Below, in pieces: positions 8,559 through 16,538 of a DNA stretch of 64,000 bases. Numbering within the stretch: position 1 is the stretch's first letter; the number at the start of each line of letters is the position of its first letter. The position numbers and the translations under genes are program-made. This DNA is from Lentilactobacillus kefiri (GTDB lineage: Bacteria > Bacillota > Bacilli > Lactobacillales > Lactobacillaceae): positions 1 to 64,000 of the forward strand of contig NZ_BJVK01000002.1 in the NCBI RefSeq assembly GCF_007989105.1, in the 5' to 3' direction. The notes below the pieces were generated by a model that was not told the DNA's origin, searched no databases, and saw only the letters and a list, made by a program, of their open reading frames with translations.

Positions 8559-9401
8559 CTATTTTTGATATTTCTTCTTATATTTACCAGGTGAAAGGCC
8601 AACAAGGGTATTAAACGTCCGAATAAAATTACTATAAATTCCAAATCCGGAAGCTTCGCAAACCATTGTGACAGTGTGACCTTCGCGCAAAAGCTGCTTT
8701 GCGAGTTCGATCCGCTTCTCGATGACATACCGATGAATCGACAATCCGGTGTACTTCTTGAAGGATCGATCCAGGTAATTGGGGTTCATGAAGAATTCGT
8801 CCGCAAATGCCGACAAGCTTAGATCACCGGCTAAGTTGTCATCAATGAAGGAAGTGACTTTTTCCAAGAACGGCGGCATGATATTTTTAGGCTGATCTTT
8901 TACGGGATGAACTTCGTTGGCAATGAGTAAAATTTGTGAAAGTAGAATTCGGGCTCTGACGTCACTGCCATATTCAGTTTTATCAAGGGTTGGGATGAGC
9001 TGGTCGCAAAATGCAATATAGTCGTCAATGAAATCTTGATTAAGATTCAAAATATTAACATCTTTATTATCCTGGGTTTTAAAACAGTCAAATAAATCGG
9101 TCTTTGGGGTGGAAAGTTGGTTGATTAAGTCGACTTTGATGTTTAAGAAAATTCTTTCGTATGGGGCCGAACTTTTTGTAACCACCCGATGCCAGACACC
9201 ATTTGGAATTGCGATCAGGTAGCCGGGCTTGATGGGGAATGCTTTATGAGGGGTGTAGAAAGTTACATCACCTGAGATGAATAAAATGAGTTCAATATGG
9301 TTTGTATGTTGATGAAAGGGACTGTCGTGATGACGGCTTCGATTATGGGAACAAACAATATCTGTTGGAAGCGTTCCGTCCAATGGTAAATCAATAATCA
9401 T
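8559..9401 (-). CDS. AraC family transcriptional regulator with cupin sensor
   Basis: A 280-residue regulator. Residues about 20-100 form a cupin sugar-sensing barrel (HHDSPFHQHTNHIELILF, then PGYLIAIPNGVWHRV). Residues about 180-278 hold two helix-turn-helix motifs of the AraC/XylS type (LSLSAFADEFFMNPNYLDRSFKKYTG, shown here only as landmarks LSAFADEF and GLSPGKYKK). It is divergent from the SGNH esterase. A 59-bp sequence in the shared intergenic region recurs before the GPH symporter, which makes it the probable binding site. I infer activation by a glucuronoxylan-derived sugar; the ligand is not proven. Confidence 0.88.
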   Translation of the reverse strand: MIIDLPLDGTLPTDIVCSHNRSRHHDSPFHQHTNHIELILFISGDVTFYTPHKAFPIKPGYLIAIPNGVWHRVVTKSSAPYERIFLNIKVDLINQLSTPKTDLFDCFKTQDNKDVNILNLNQDFIDDYIAFCDQLIPTLDKTEYGSDVRARILLSQILLIANEVHPVKDQPKNIMPPFLEKVTSFIDDNLAGDLSLSAFADEFFMNPNYLDRSFKKYTGLSIHRYVIEKRIELAKQLLREGHTVTMVCEASGFGIYSNFIRTFNTLVGLSPGKYKKKYQK

Positions 9402-9415
9402 TTAGCGCACCTGCC

Positions 9416-9474
9416 TTTTTGCAATGTTTATGTCAAACTACGCAAAGAATGTGCTTTATTAAGCGTTTACAATT
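9416..9474 (+). promoter_or_regulatory. 59-bp putative AraC operator with cre-like end, copy 1
   Basis: This 59-base element, starting TTTTTGCAATG and ending AAGCGTTTACAATT, matches 10358-10416 at all but about five positions. It contains two TTGCAA-type half sites about one and a half helical turns apart, as AraC dimers use. The end, read on the minus strand (TGTAAACGCTT), resembles a CcpA cre half. It sits between the AraC gene and the SGNH esterase. Confidence 0.75.
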
Positions 9475-9623
9475 CCAATTGTACAGAAATATTGAAGCTA
9501 AGTAAACGGAATGCGCTGTTTGCTGGCAGGAGATTTGGCTATTTGTCAAGATAGTGGATGAAATATGATGGAATCGATACTGCTGTTTTGACTAACCAGA
9601 TAAAAGTCAAAGGGGGAAACTGC

Positions 9624-10298
9624 ATGTTGTTTGATAATGATTACTTTAGTGACAAAGTGATTAATTGTTTTAGTGATTCAACCACTTGGGGCGATGACAG
9701 CACAGGAGGCGGCGGAAACGGTATTTCCTGGACGTCTCATTTACAGGAACTGATTCCGTTCAAAAAGGTTAACAACTTTGGCAAAAAAGGTTCCCGGATT
9801 GCTGTCTGTTCGGACCGTGAGGATAGTTTTGTTGAACGGTATTTGGATATGGATAAAGACGCCGACTATATTGTTGTGTTTGGTGGCGTTAATGATTTCG
9901 TCAATAATGTCCCGCTGGGAAGTATCGATAAAAATGATCCGCACACGTTCCTTGGGGCACTTGATACCATTATTAATGGATTAAACGATCAGTATCCAAA
10001 CGCGACATTAGTCTTTATGACACCTACCAAGACTTCCTTTGCCCATTCGAAGGAACCTTATCCCAATTCGTTTCAGAAAAATCAAGCCGGCCATACCCAG
10101 GGTGATTATGCCTCCGCGATGATTGAGATTTGTCATCACTATAGTATTCCGGTAATTGATTTGTTTAATATAAGTGGGATTTCACCATTCTTGGCGAATA
10201 GTGAACGTTATATGCCGGATGGCACCCATTACAGTCCGCTGGGATACGAAAAGTTAGCTCATCGTATCGTGGGCGAGCTGTTCAGGTACTTAATTTAG
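9624..10298 (+). CDS. Cytoplasmic SGNH/GDSL-type esterase
   Basis: A 224-residue SGNH hydrolase, probably an acetyl esterase acting on imported oligosaccharides. Block I is CFSDSTTWGDD with the nucleophile serine, block III is GGVNDF and block V is DGTHYSPLGYE with the catalytic Asp-His pair. There is no signal peptide. An in-frame ATG lies upstream at 9558, but 9624 has AAAGGGGG eight bases before it and starts just ahead of the first conserved block. The gene lies between two copies of the putative AraC operator and before the GPH symporter, so a role in deacetylating acetyl-xylan fragments is inferred from context, not from sequence. Confidence 0.83.
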   Translation: MLFDNDYFSDKVINCFSDSTTWGDDSTGGGGNGISWTSHLQELIPFKKVNNFGKKGSRIAVCSDREDSFVERYLDMDKDADYIVVFGGVNDFVNNVPLGSIDKNDPHTFLGALDTIINGLNDQYPNATLVFMTPTKTSFAHSKEPYPNSFQKNQAGHTQGDYASAMIEICHHYSIPVIDLFNISGISPFLANSERYMPDGTHYSPLGYEKLAHRIVGELFRYLI

Positions 10299-10357
10299 AG
10301 TCAAATTGGAACGCCACAAGATCAGTTATGAAAGTTGTTTCTGATATACTACCTACG

Positions 10358-10416
10358 TTTTTGCAATGTTTATGTCAAAATTTGCAAAGAATATGCTTTA
10401 TAAAGCGTTTACAATT
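10358..10416 (+). promoter_or_regulatory. 59-bp putative AraC operator with cre-like end, copy 2
   Basis: Near-identical copy of 9416-9474, in the same orientation, about 210 bp before the GPH symporter start. Differences cluster in the middle, while the TTGCAA half sites and the terminal GCGTTTACAATT are kept. The rest of the 310-bp gap (10299-10623) holds only the cre-like site below. Confidence 0.75.
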
Positions 10417-10578
10417 TAAGTTGTGGTCAAGGTTGAATGTTGTACAAGTGATTTGTCCAGTTTTAGCAATTATTGTTTCGATACTTGGAATTTGAGTTCC
10501 GAGGATCAAAGGACGATTACCTGCACAACATTTGGTGGATGGATACTGTTGTGTCTGTCCTAACTTTTTGAACCAAAT

Positions 10579-10592
10579 TGTAAACGGATACA
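10579..10592 (+). promoter_or_regulatory. cre-like CcpA site before GPH symporter
   Basis: TGTAAACGGATACA is a 14-base near-palindrome close to the cre consensus TGWAANCGNTNWCA, with one departure in the centre. It lies 31 bases before the start codon, a position where CcpA would block transcription when preferred sugar is present. Confidence 0.55.
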
Positions 10593-10623
10593 AAATATTT
10601 ACGTAATCATGGGAGGTTACAAA

Positions 10624-12219
10624 ATGGACAATCAAAAGCAAGTTGTTCACGACGGTTGGGATGAATATGCCAACAAGAGAATTTATCAAAGTCGTGAGCC
10701 AATTGGAATTTGGAGATCATTAGGTTTCGGTGTCTTCTCATTCTTTAGTATTTCAATGCAAGGTTTAGTTGGTGCTTGGTTGATGTTCTTCTACACCACA
10801 TTTGCCGGCTTAACAGCTGGACAAGGTGCTACTATCTTCCTGATCGGTCGTGTGGCTGATGCCATTGTTTCACTGGTCATGGGTAATATTTCGGATAACA
10901 TTTACAAGTACAAGCTTGGCCGGATGTTTGGTCGTCGACACATCTTCATTTTGATTGCGGCTCCATCAGTATTAGTTGCGATCACAATGTGGGTTGCCGG
11001 GATGAGCTTCTGGTACTACTTGGTTACTTACCTTATCGTTACTGTCTTGATGTCAACACTTCAAATTCCTTGGGAAACTCTTCCAAACGAAATGACTAAA
11101 GACTTTAACGAACGTACCAAGATGTCAACTACTCAAATGGTTCTTGCCGGATTAGGTGGAATGTTAACCCAATTCGTTCCAGCACAATTATTCAAGTTCT
11201 TCCCTAAGACTTCACCAGAACCATATATTTTAATGCAGGTTATCTTCTCTGTTGCCACATTCTTCTTAGTATTAGTTACTTACCATACAACTTGGGAACA
11301 TTTTGTTACCAAAGCAGAAGCTAAGAAGCTTGAAGCAGAAGCCCTTGCAGATAACAATGGTCAAAAACCAAACTTGAAGTCAGAGTTAAAGAATTACTTC
11401 TCAACCTTCAAGATCAAGACATTCCGTCTTCACATGGGTATTTACTTAAGTTCATACTTCGCAACAATTCTTTTCTCAACTGTGTTTGTTTACTACATTG
11501 TTTATGTATTAAAGATGTCAACTAGTACTTCAGGATTCTTACAATCATTGAGTATTGTATCTATCCCAGTTACCATTATCGCTGGGTTCGCGGTTACCAA
11601 GTTCACTTACCGTTCACTTTACCTGTTCGGCTACTCATTGATCTTGATTAGTGCCGCCAACTGGGCATTCGTTGCCTTAACTCGTCCAGCCCACATGATG
11701 GTTTGGTTAATTGTTGGTATGTCATTCTATGAAGTTGGTCTGTACATCTTGTACTTCGCTCCATGGAACGTCTTCCCATTCATTCCTGATTTGGATACTT
11801 TGGTTACGGGTAAAAACCGTGCCGGATTATTCGCCTCAGTTATGACCTTTATCAACCAAATCAGTCAAGGTTTGGCATCAGTTGTTGCCGGATACTTACT
11901 TGACTTTGCACACTTCCGTCAATCAGCTAGTGGTGCCGTATCACAGCCTGCCAGTGCTACCAACATGATTATCTTCATTGTTTCCGGTGGTGTTGGATTC
12001 ATGATCTTATTGGCTATGTTCTTCGCCGCACGTTTCCACTTAAGCAAGAAGACATTTAAAGTTCTTGCCCAAGAATTGGGTCGTCTCCAAAAGGGTGGCA
12101 GCATGAAAGATGTTGACCCACACACTAAGGCCGTTTGTGAAGACTTAACTGGTGTGAAATATGATTCAATTGATTTCTGGAAGAAGAATGATCAAGCAAA
12201 ACCAAGTGTTAAAAACTAA
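10624..12219 (+). CDS. GPH family (glycoside-pentoside-hexuronide) cation symporter
   Basis: A 531-residue, 12-TM secondary transporter of the GPH family within the major facilitator superfamily. Family landmarks are FSISMQGLVGAWLMFFY in TM1-TM2 and IGRVADAIVSLVMGNISD in the first cytoplasmic loop. A hydrophilic segment of ~35 residues (EAKKLEAEALADNN region) separates the halves. The C-terminal ~50 residues are soluble. The start at 10624 is preferred over 10609 because GGGAGG lies at the correct spacing. With a GH115-like enzyme and two esterases downstream, the most likely cargo is acetylated aldouronic or xylo-oligosaccharide, or free hexuronide. Putative AraC and cre sites lie upstream. 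Confidence 0.87.
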   Translation: MDNQKQVVHDGWDEYANKRIYQSREPIGIWRSLGFGVFSFFSISMQGLVGAWLMFFYTTFAGLTAGQGATIFLIGRVADAIVSLVMGNISDNIYKYKLGRMFGRRHIFILIAAPSVLVAITMWVAGMSFWYYLVTYLIVTVLMSTLQIPWETLPNEMTKDFNERTKMSTTQMVLAGLGGMLTQFVPAQLFKFFPKTSPEPYILMQVIFSVATFFLVLVTYHTTWEHFVTKAEAKKLEAEALADNNGQKPNLKSELKNYFSTFKIKTFRLHMGIYLSSYFATILFSTVFVYYIVYVLKMSTSTSGFLQSLSIVSIPVTIIAGFAVTKFTYRSLYLFGYSLILISAANWAFVALTRPAHMMVWLIVGMSFYEVGLYILYFAPWNVFPFIPDLDTLVTGKNRAGLFASVMTFINQISQGLASVVAGYLLDFAHFRQSASGAVSQPASATNMIIFIVSGGVGFMILLAMFFAARFHLSKKTFKVLAQELGRLQKGGSMKDVDPHTKAVCEDLTGVKYDSIDFWKKNDQAKPSVKN

Positions 12220-12259
12220 TTTTGAATGATTAAGCTTCTATTAGAGGGGAGATATTAGT

Positions 12260-12622
12260 ATGGCTGATAATAATGACTCAAGCTGGAAAGAGGCACTTAA
12301 ATCAAAAGATGCCTTTGCCGACTTTATCACTGATTACTTTAAAAAGAACAAAGAATTAACGGATTCATATGATATTCCATCATATTACGAGCATTATACT
12401 GTTCATCTGGACAGTCATGATGGCATTGTCATCACACTTGTTACCGGAGTCAATCAAGTAGGCGAGAGTGCTGCTTCTGCGCTTCCATTTAAGCAAAAGG
12501 AAACGATGAGCATTGAAGACTTCCGAAACTTGATTCTCCACAAAAAGTTTGCCGATCAGAATATGTCACTTGCTGATGTATTCCAGACGGTGGCAGGAGT
12601 TCCAGATTCAGACAGCAAATAA
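12260..12622 (+). CDS. Uncharacterised 120-residue protein, tandem paralog A
   Basis: I do not recognise this family. It is a soluble, acidic protein without signal peptide, TM segment or catalytic motif. It starts MADNNDSSWKEALKSKDAF and shares most of its length with the next gene, including SYDIPSYYEHY in the middle and KKFADQNMSLADVFQTVAGV near the end. RBS GAGGGGAG precedes the ATG. It lies 40 bp after the symporter and before a hairpin, inside the glucuronoxylan locus, so it is probably co-expressed with transport. Possible roles are a transporter-associated or small regulatory subunit, but nothing in the sequence decides this. Confidence 0.75.
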   Translation: MADNNDSSWKEALKSKDAFADFITDYFKKNKELTDSYDIPSYYEHYTVHLDSHDGIVITLVTGVNQVGESAASALPFKQKETMSIEDFRNLILHKKFADQNMSLADVFQTVAGVPDSDSK

Positions 12623-12656
12623 ATTATCGTGTTATGAAAACTGATTCATAGCTCGG

Positions 12657-12707
12657 CGAGGCGGCTATAACGAGGCAAATACCTTGCATAGCCGCCTTGT
12701 TGTTTTT
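12657..12707 (+). terminator. Stem-loop between the two small paralogs
   Basis: Arms GAGGCGGCTAT (12658-12668) and ATAGCCGCCTT (12688-12698), with an inner CGAGG/CCTTG pair, are followed by TTGTTGTTTTT. It is a terminator or partial attenuator in mid-operon, which would lower expression of the second paralog and GH115-like gene relative to the transporter. Confidence 0.7.
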
Positions 12708-12741
12708 GAAACATTTGTTAAATATGAAAGAAGTTGAAATG

Positions 12742-13110
12742 ATGGCAGATACAAATAGTGATTGGAAAAAAGCTTTGAAATCAAAAGAGACATTTCATGA
12801 TTTCATTATTAATTATTTTAAGGAACATCAAGAATTGACTGGATCTTATGATATCCCATCATATTATGAACATTATGTTGTTAAGTTGGATAAACATGAG
12901 AAGCTCATCATTACTTTAACGACCGGAATGAATCAATCAGGTGACAACGTATCGATCCCACTTCCAATGAAGGAAAAGGAAAAGATGACGATTGAAGATT
13001 TCCGAACACTGATTTTGAACAAGAAGTTTGCCGATCAGAATATGTCATTGGCAGATGTCTTTCAAACAGTTGCCGGAGTTCAAAGCACCAACGATGATAA
13101 TTCTAAATAA
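12742..13110 (+). CDS. Uncharacterised 122-residue protein, tandem paralog B
   Basis: Paralog of the gene at 12260. Both keep WK(E/K)ALKSK(D/E), SYDIPSYYEHY, the IEDFR motif and the C-terminal block KKFADQNMSLADVFQTVAGV. The middle (VNQVGESAASALPFKQ against MNQSGDNVSIPLPMKE) has diverged. The longer reading from 12697 is rejected because 12742 aligns exactly with the paralog's start; a second ATG at 12739 is equally possible. GAAAGAAG upstream serves as RBS. It lies 26 bp before the GH115-like gene. The near-invariant C-terminal block points to a shared binding surface. Function unknown. Confidence 0.75.
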   Translation: MADTNSDWKKALKSKETFHDFIINYFKEHQELTGSYDIPSYYEHYVVKLDKHEKLIITLTTGMNQSGDNVSIPLPMKEKEKMTIEDFRTLILNKKFADQNMSLADVFQTVAGVQSTNDDNSK

Positions 13111-13136
13111 CCAGCTGCCAGGAAAGGAAGAAAACA

Positions 13137-15188
13137 TTGTCTAATAAAGAATTTACAATTTCACAGGGGACAAAAGTTGATGCCCAAGATTTTCGTAACA
13201 CGGTTTTGAAGTATGCCTGCGAGATTCTGCAACGCGATATTAACCGAGTTACCACTGAAAAAGATGCCGACAATACAATTTATTTAACTGTTGATCCTCA
13301 AGCACCTGTCGACGGTGATGATTATCAAATCACACTTTCGTCTCCTGATAAAGTAACTGTTTCCTCAAGGACTTCGCTTGGTGTCATGTATGGTGCATTG
13401 GCGATTTCTCGAGATGTCCTTAAAATTGATGACTTTTGGTACTGGATGGACACTGTTCCAACCGTTCAAAAGACGATTCAGATGACCAACTTTGACATGC
13501 ATATTCCGAATTATCAAACCGAATATCGTGGCTGGTTTGTCAATGATGAGTTGCTTATTCGTGGTTGGAAAGATCATGATTCTCAACGTTTTATTTGGCA
13601 GCGAGTCTTTGAAACCGCCTTGCGTGTGGGATGCAATGTGATTGTTCCCGGTACCGATGTTCAATCACAGATTAACCGTAATCCAGCTAAAGAGTTTGGC
13701 TTAATGATTGCCCAACATCATGCGGAACCACTTGGTGCCAAGATGTTTGCCCGTGAATATCCTGAACTTGAAGCATCATTCTTAAAGTATCCTGATTTAT
13801 TCAGAAAACTTTGGCGTGACGCAATCAACGAACAAAAAGGAACTCCAACCATTTACAGCTTGGGATTCCGTGGCCAAGGAGACAAGCCGTTCTGGGAAGA
13901 TGATACCAGCAGAACATGGGATGACAAGGCAATTGCCGATGTCGTCAACGGTGTCATCAAAGAACAGTATGACATGATTAAAGAATTGGATCCGGGTGCT
14001 CCTATGGCCCTCAACGTCTATGGCGAATTGGCCGGCCTTTACAAAAAAGGCTTGGTTGATGTTCCGGACGATTTGATTGAAATCTGGGCCGACAGTGGAT
14101 ATGGCAAGATGGTTTCAAGAAGACAAGGTTTGGATAATCCACGTTCACCATTATTGGATATTCCAAATCCACATCATCGTAAGCGTGGCCTTTACTATCA
14201 CGTTGCCTTCCATGATTTGCAAGCTTCAAACTTCTTAGGTTTACTTTCAAACAGCCCAGAATTTGTCTCATCAGAATTAATGAAGGCTCGAAGTAAAGGG
14301 CTTGATACGCTTGAATTGGTTAATACCGGAAACATCAAGCCACACGTTCTTTATTTGCGTGAAGTTGCCAAAACTTGGGTCAAGGGATACACTGCTCGTA
14401 GTAACGATGAGATCCTTGATGACTACGTTAATAATTACTATTCCGAACATCAAAAAGAGATTGTTTCATTGTACGAAGATTATTGGAAATCCGTTGTTCA
14501 ATACGGTACCCATTCAGATGAAACTGCCGGTGATGAACTTTCACCATTCTTGATTAGAAGAATTATCAAGACCTGGTTGGGCGGCAAGGACAAGCTCCCT
14601 GATGCAGGTTGGATTGTTGGCGATGATTCATTGGCTGACGGTGTTAAAAAGATTGATGGGATGATCACACCAAAGCTTCCTGGTTGGGAAGAATTAGTGC
14701 TCAATCTTAAGAAATTGATGCTGAATCTCAATCAACAAGATGCCAAGACACTCTATGGTGATTTGTATCTGAGCACCCTTTATCAGGCTGATGGCCTCAA
14801 AGCCTTACACCTGGTTATTCAAGCTTATGAATTATCAATGGCTGCCAAGAAGGATGACGACTATTTGAAGCCATTCCTGCTTGCTGATGAAGCCTATCAC
14901 ACAATGGATGAAATTAACTTTGCTCAAAGTCATCACAAGTCAACGAAGTGGTACGACTTCTACAAGAATGATGGTTATGATGACATGCCTCTTACGGCAA
15001 TCAAGCTTCGATTCTTACGTCATTACTTAAGAACCCTTGGTGACACTGCCGATGAGGATGACTGGGAGCGTCGCTTTATTAAAGCACCCGGTGAGGCTCG
15101 TGTCATGACACTGTGGACAACCGCACGAGAATTATCGGATGATGATCTTGCAAAGAAATTACGTGAACGTTTAATTGACAAGCTTTAA
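13137..15188 (+). CDS. GH115-like alpha-glucuronidase
   Basis: A 683-residue cytoplasmic enzyme expected to release (4-O-methyl-)glucuronic acid from xylan fragments. Landmarks I associate with GH115: SLGFRGQGDKPFWED (family GMRGDGD), VPDDLIEIWADSGYGK (family PDDVTLLWxDDNxG), GLYYHVAFHD and LVNTGNIKPHVLYL (family VNVGDLKPxE). GH115 enzymes are usually over 800 residues; this one lacks most of the C-terminal part, so it is a short form. There is no signal peptide, so it acts on imported oligosaccharides. The start is TTG at 13137 with GGAAAGGAAG just upstream. GH67 is an alternative, but the motifs fit it less well. Confidence 0.78.
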   Translation: MSNKEFTISQGTKVDAQDFRNTVLKYACEILQRDINRVTTEKDADNTIYLTVDPQAPVDGDDYQITLSSPDKVTVSSRTSLGVMYGALAISRDVLKIDDFWYWMDTVPTVQKTIQMTNFDMHIPNYQTEYRGWFVNDELLIRGWKDHDSQRFIWQRVFETALRVGCNVIVPGTDVQSQINRNPAKEFGLMIAQHHAEPLGAKMFAREYPELEASFLKYPDLFRKLWRDAINEQKGTPTIYSLGFRGQGDKPFWEDDTSRTWDDKAIADVVNGVIKEQYDMIKELDPGAPMALNVYGELAGLYKKGLVDVPDDLIEIWADSGYGKMVSRRQGLDNPRSPLLDIPNPHHRKRGLYYHVAFHDLQASNFLGLLSNSPEFVSSELMKARSKGLDTLELVNTGNIKPHVLYLREVAKTWVKGYTARSNDEILDDYVNNYYSEHQKEIVSLYEDYWKSVVQYGTHSDETAGDELSPFLIRRIIKTWLGGKDKLPDAGWIVGDDSLADGVKKIDGMITPKLPGWEELVLNLKKLMLNLNQQDAKTLYGDLYLSTLYQADGLKALHLVIQAYELSMAAKKDDDYLKPFLLADEAYHTMDEINFAQSHHKSTKWYDFYKNDGYDDMPLTAIKLRFLRHYLRTLGDTADEDDWERRFIKAPGEARVMTLWTTARELSDDDLAKKLRERLIDKL

Positions 15189-15233
15189 CGTGTTGAATCA
15201 CGATAAACTGTCAAAATGAGAGAGGAGAAGAAA

Positions 15234-16052
15234 ATGGAAACTGAACGGAAACCACTAACAATCATTTCAGCTGGTCAATCGAATATTGATGGTCGAGTTC
15301 CAATTGCGGAACTGCCAAAGCCAATTTCATTACCATTAGCTAACTGCCATTACTGCAGTAATTACACACCAAATCATGAGGATGGAGTCTTTCAAGATTC
15401 CATTAAAGTCAGTGACTTGTCTGATAATCGCTGGGGATTTGACTTAGTAACCTACTATTACCTGACTCATTTAGCAAAATATGATTTGTATGTGATGAAG
15501 TGTTCTGAGGGTGGAACTTCAGTTGCTCCTACCGGTGAAGGCGGCCACCAAGGCCACAACCACTGGACCACTGAAATCGACAAATTGGATAGTCCAAGCA
15601 ACTCACTACTGCTTCAATTCAAGCAAATTATTGAAGCCTGCGAGAAAAACGCTAAGCACAATCTCGATGTTCAAGCCATGGTTTGGCATCAAGGTGAAGG
15701 CGACCGAGCTTCCTTCTCACAAGAAGCAGCTGATAACTACTACCAGAACCTTAAGGCAGTATTTGAAACATGCAGAGGCTACGTCAATAAGCCTGATTTG
15801 CCAATTTTCTGTGGAACAGTAAGTCACAATTCCGAGCAATACGATCCAAAAGTTGAAGCCGGATTGCTCAAGATTGCCAAGGAAGATCCAAATGTCCATG
15901 TTATCGATATGCAAAAAGGCACATTGCTTGACCAATTCCATTTTGATCCTAAGTCCAGCATGTACTTTGGAAAAGCCATTTATGATGCAATGATCGATAA
16001 GCATGTGATTGAAGGACCACGTGTTGATATTGGTGAGTATCGAGTATATTAA
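15234..16052 (+). CDS. SASA/CE6-type carbohydrate acetyl esterase
   Basis: A 272-residue cytoplasmic protein of the sialate O-acetylesterase/CE6-like SGNH superfamily. The serine block is ISAGQSNIDGR, the second conserved block is VWHQGEGDRAS and the Asp-His pair is in LLDQFHFDP. There is no signal peptide. It follows the GH115-like gene by 45 bp and precedes a terminator. I infer removal of O-acetyl groups from xylo- or aldouronic oligosaccharides, complementing the unrelated-looking esterase at 9624. An in-frame ATG at 15216 exists, but AGAGGAG overlaps that region and positions ribosomes at 15234. Confidence 0.82.
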   Translation: METERKPLTIISAGQSNIDGRVPIAELPKPISLPLANCHYCSNYTPNHEDGVFQDSIKVSDLSDNRWGFDLVTYYYLTHLAKYDLYVMKCSEGGTSVAPTGEGGHQGHNHWTTEIDKLDSPSNSLLLQFKQIIEACEKNAKHNLDVQAMVWHQGEGDRASFSQEAADNYYQNLKAVFETCRGYVNKPDLPIFCGTVSHNSEQYDPKVEAGLLKIAKEDPNVHVIDMQKGTLLDQFHFDPKSSMYFGKAIYDAMIDKHVIEGPRVDIGEYRVY

Positions 16053-16083
16053 TTGACAATTAAAAATGTTTGACTTATGTATT

Positions 16084-16114
16084 AAAAGGATGCCAACTGC
16101 GGCATCCTTTTTTG
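16084..16114 (+). terminator. Terminator of the glucuronoxylan operon
   Basis: AAAAGGATGCC pairs with GGCATCCTTTT around a five-base loop and is followed by T residues. The same stem sequence recurs in the terminator at 17957-17988. Confidence 0.85.
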
Positions 16115-16242
16115 GTTCATTTTTGGATGTATGCAATGAAATGAATTTTTTGAGCAGATCAGAAGGCCCTGATCAAGTGATTGTAAAGAAGAAGGGGATG
16201 TTCATTATTTGTGAAAAAAGTGCAATATCCAGTCAAAATTCT

Positions 16243-16299
16243 TGAAAACGATTGCAAATGCAAACCTGTGGTGGTAGTATATTGACAGTGATATATCAG
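16243..16299 (+). promoter_or_regulatory. cre site, -35 element and UxuR-type operator before sugar porter
   Basis: TGAAAACGATTGCA (16243-16256) is a good cre match. TTGACA at 16282-16287 is directly followed by GTGATATATCAG (16288-16299), one base off the palindrome CTGATATATCAG found at 20531 and 24641. A half site CTGATATAT lies at 16462-16470. The -10 element is not clear. The rest of this 490-bp gap (16115-16538) shows no gene. Confidence 0.65.
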
Positions 16300-16538
16300 A
16301 TTGTTCAACTTTTTACCCTTACTTTCCCTCTATTGTGAATATATGTATTTGTCTGAACGCTGTTGAATAGGCGTTTGTTGATTGATTAAGCATATTTTCC
16401 GCAATTATTATTACTTATAAATATTCCTTTAGAGGTGAATAAAGGGCTAATTATTCATGAACTGATATATATTACGTAGCTTGATATTCCCAAAAGTATC
16501 ACTTGGGGTTTTCAAGTTATGAATAAGGAGAGATTACC

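Noticed and set aside
13137-15188. GH67 alpha-glucuronidase assignment
   Set aside because: The visible blocks (PDDLIEIWADSGYGK, VNTGNIKP, GFRGQGD) fit GH115 better; GH67 remains a fallback.
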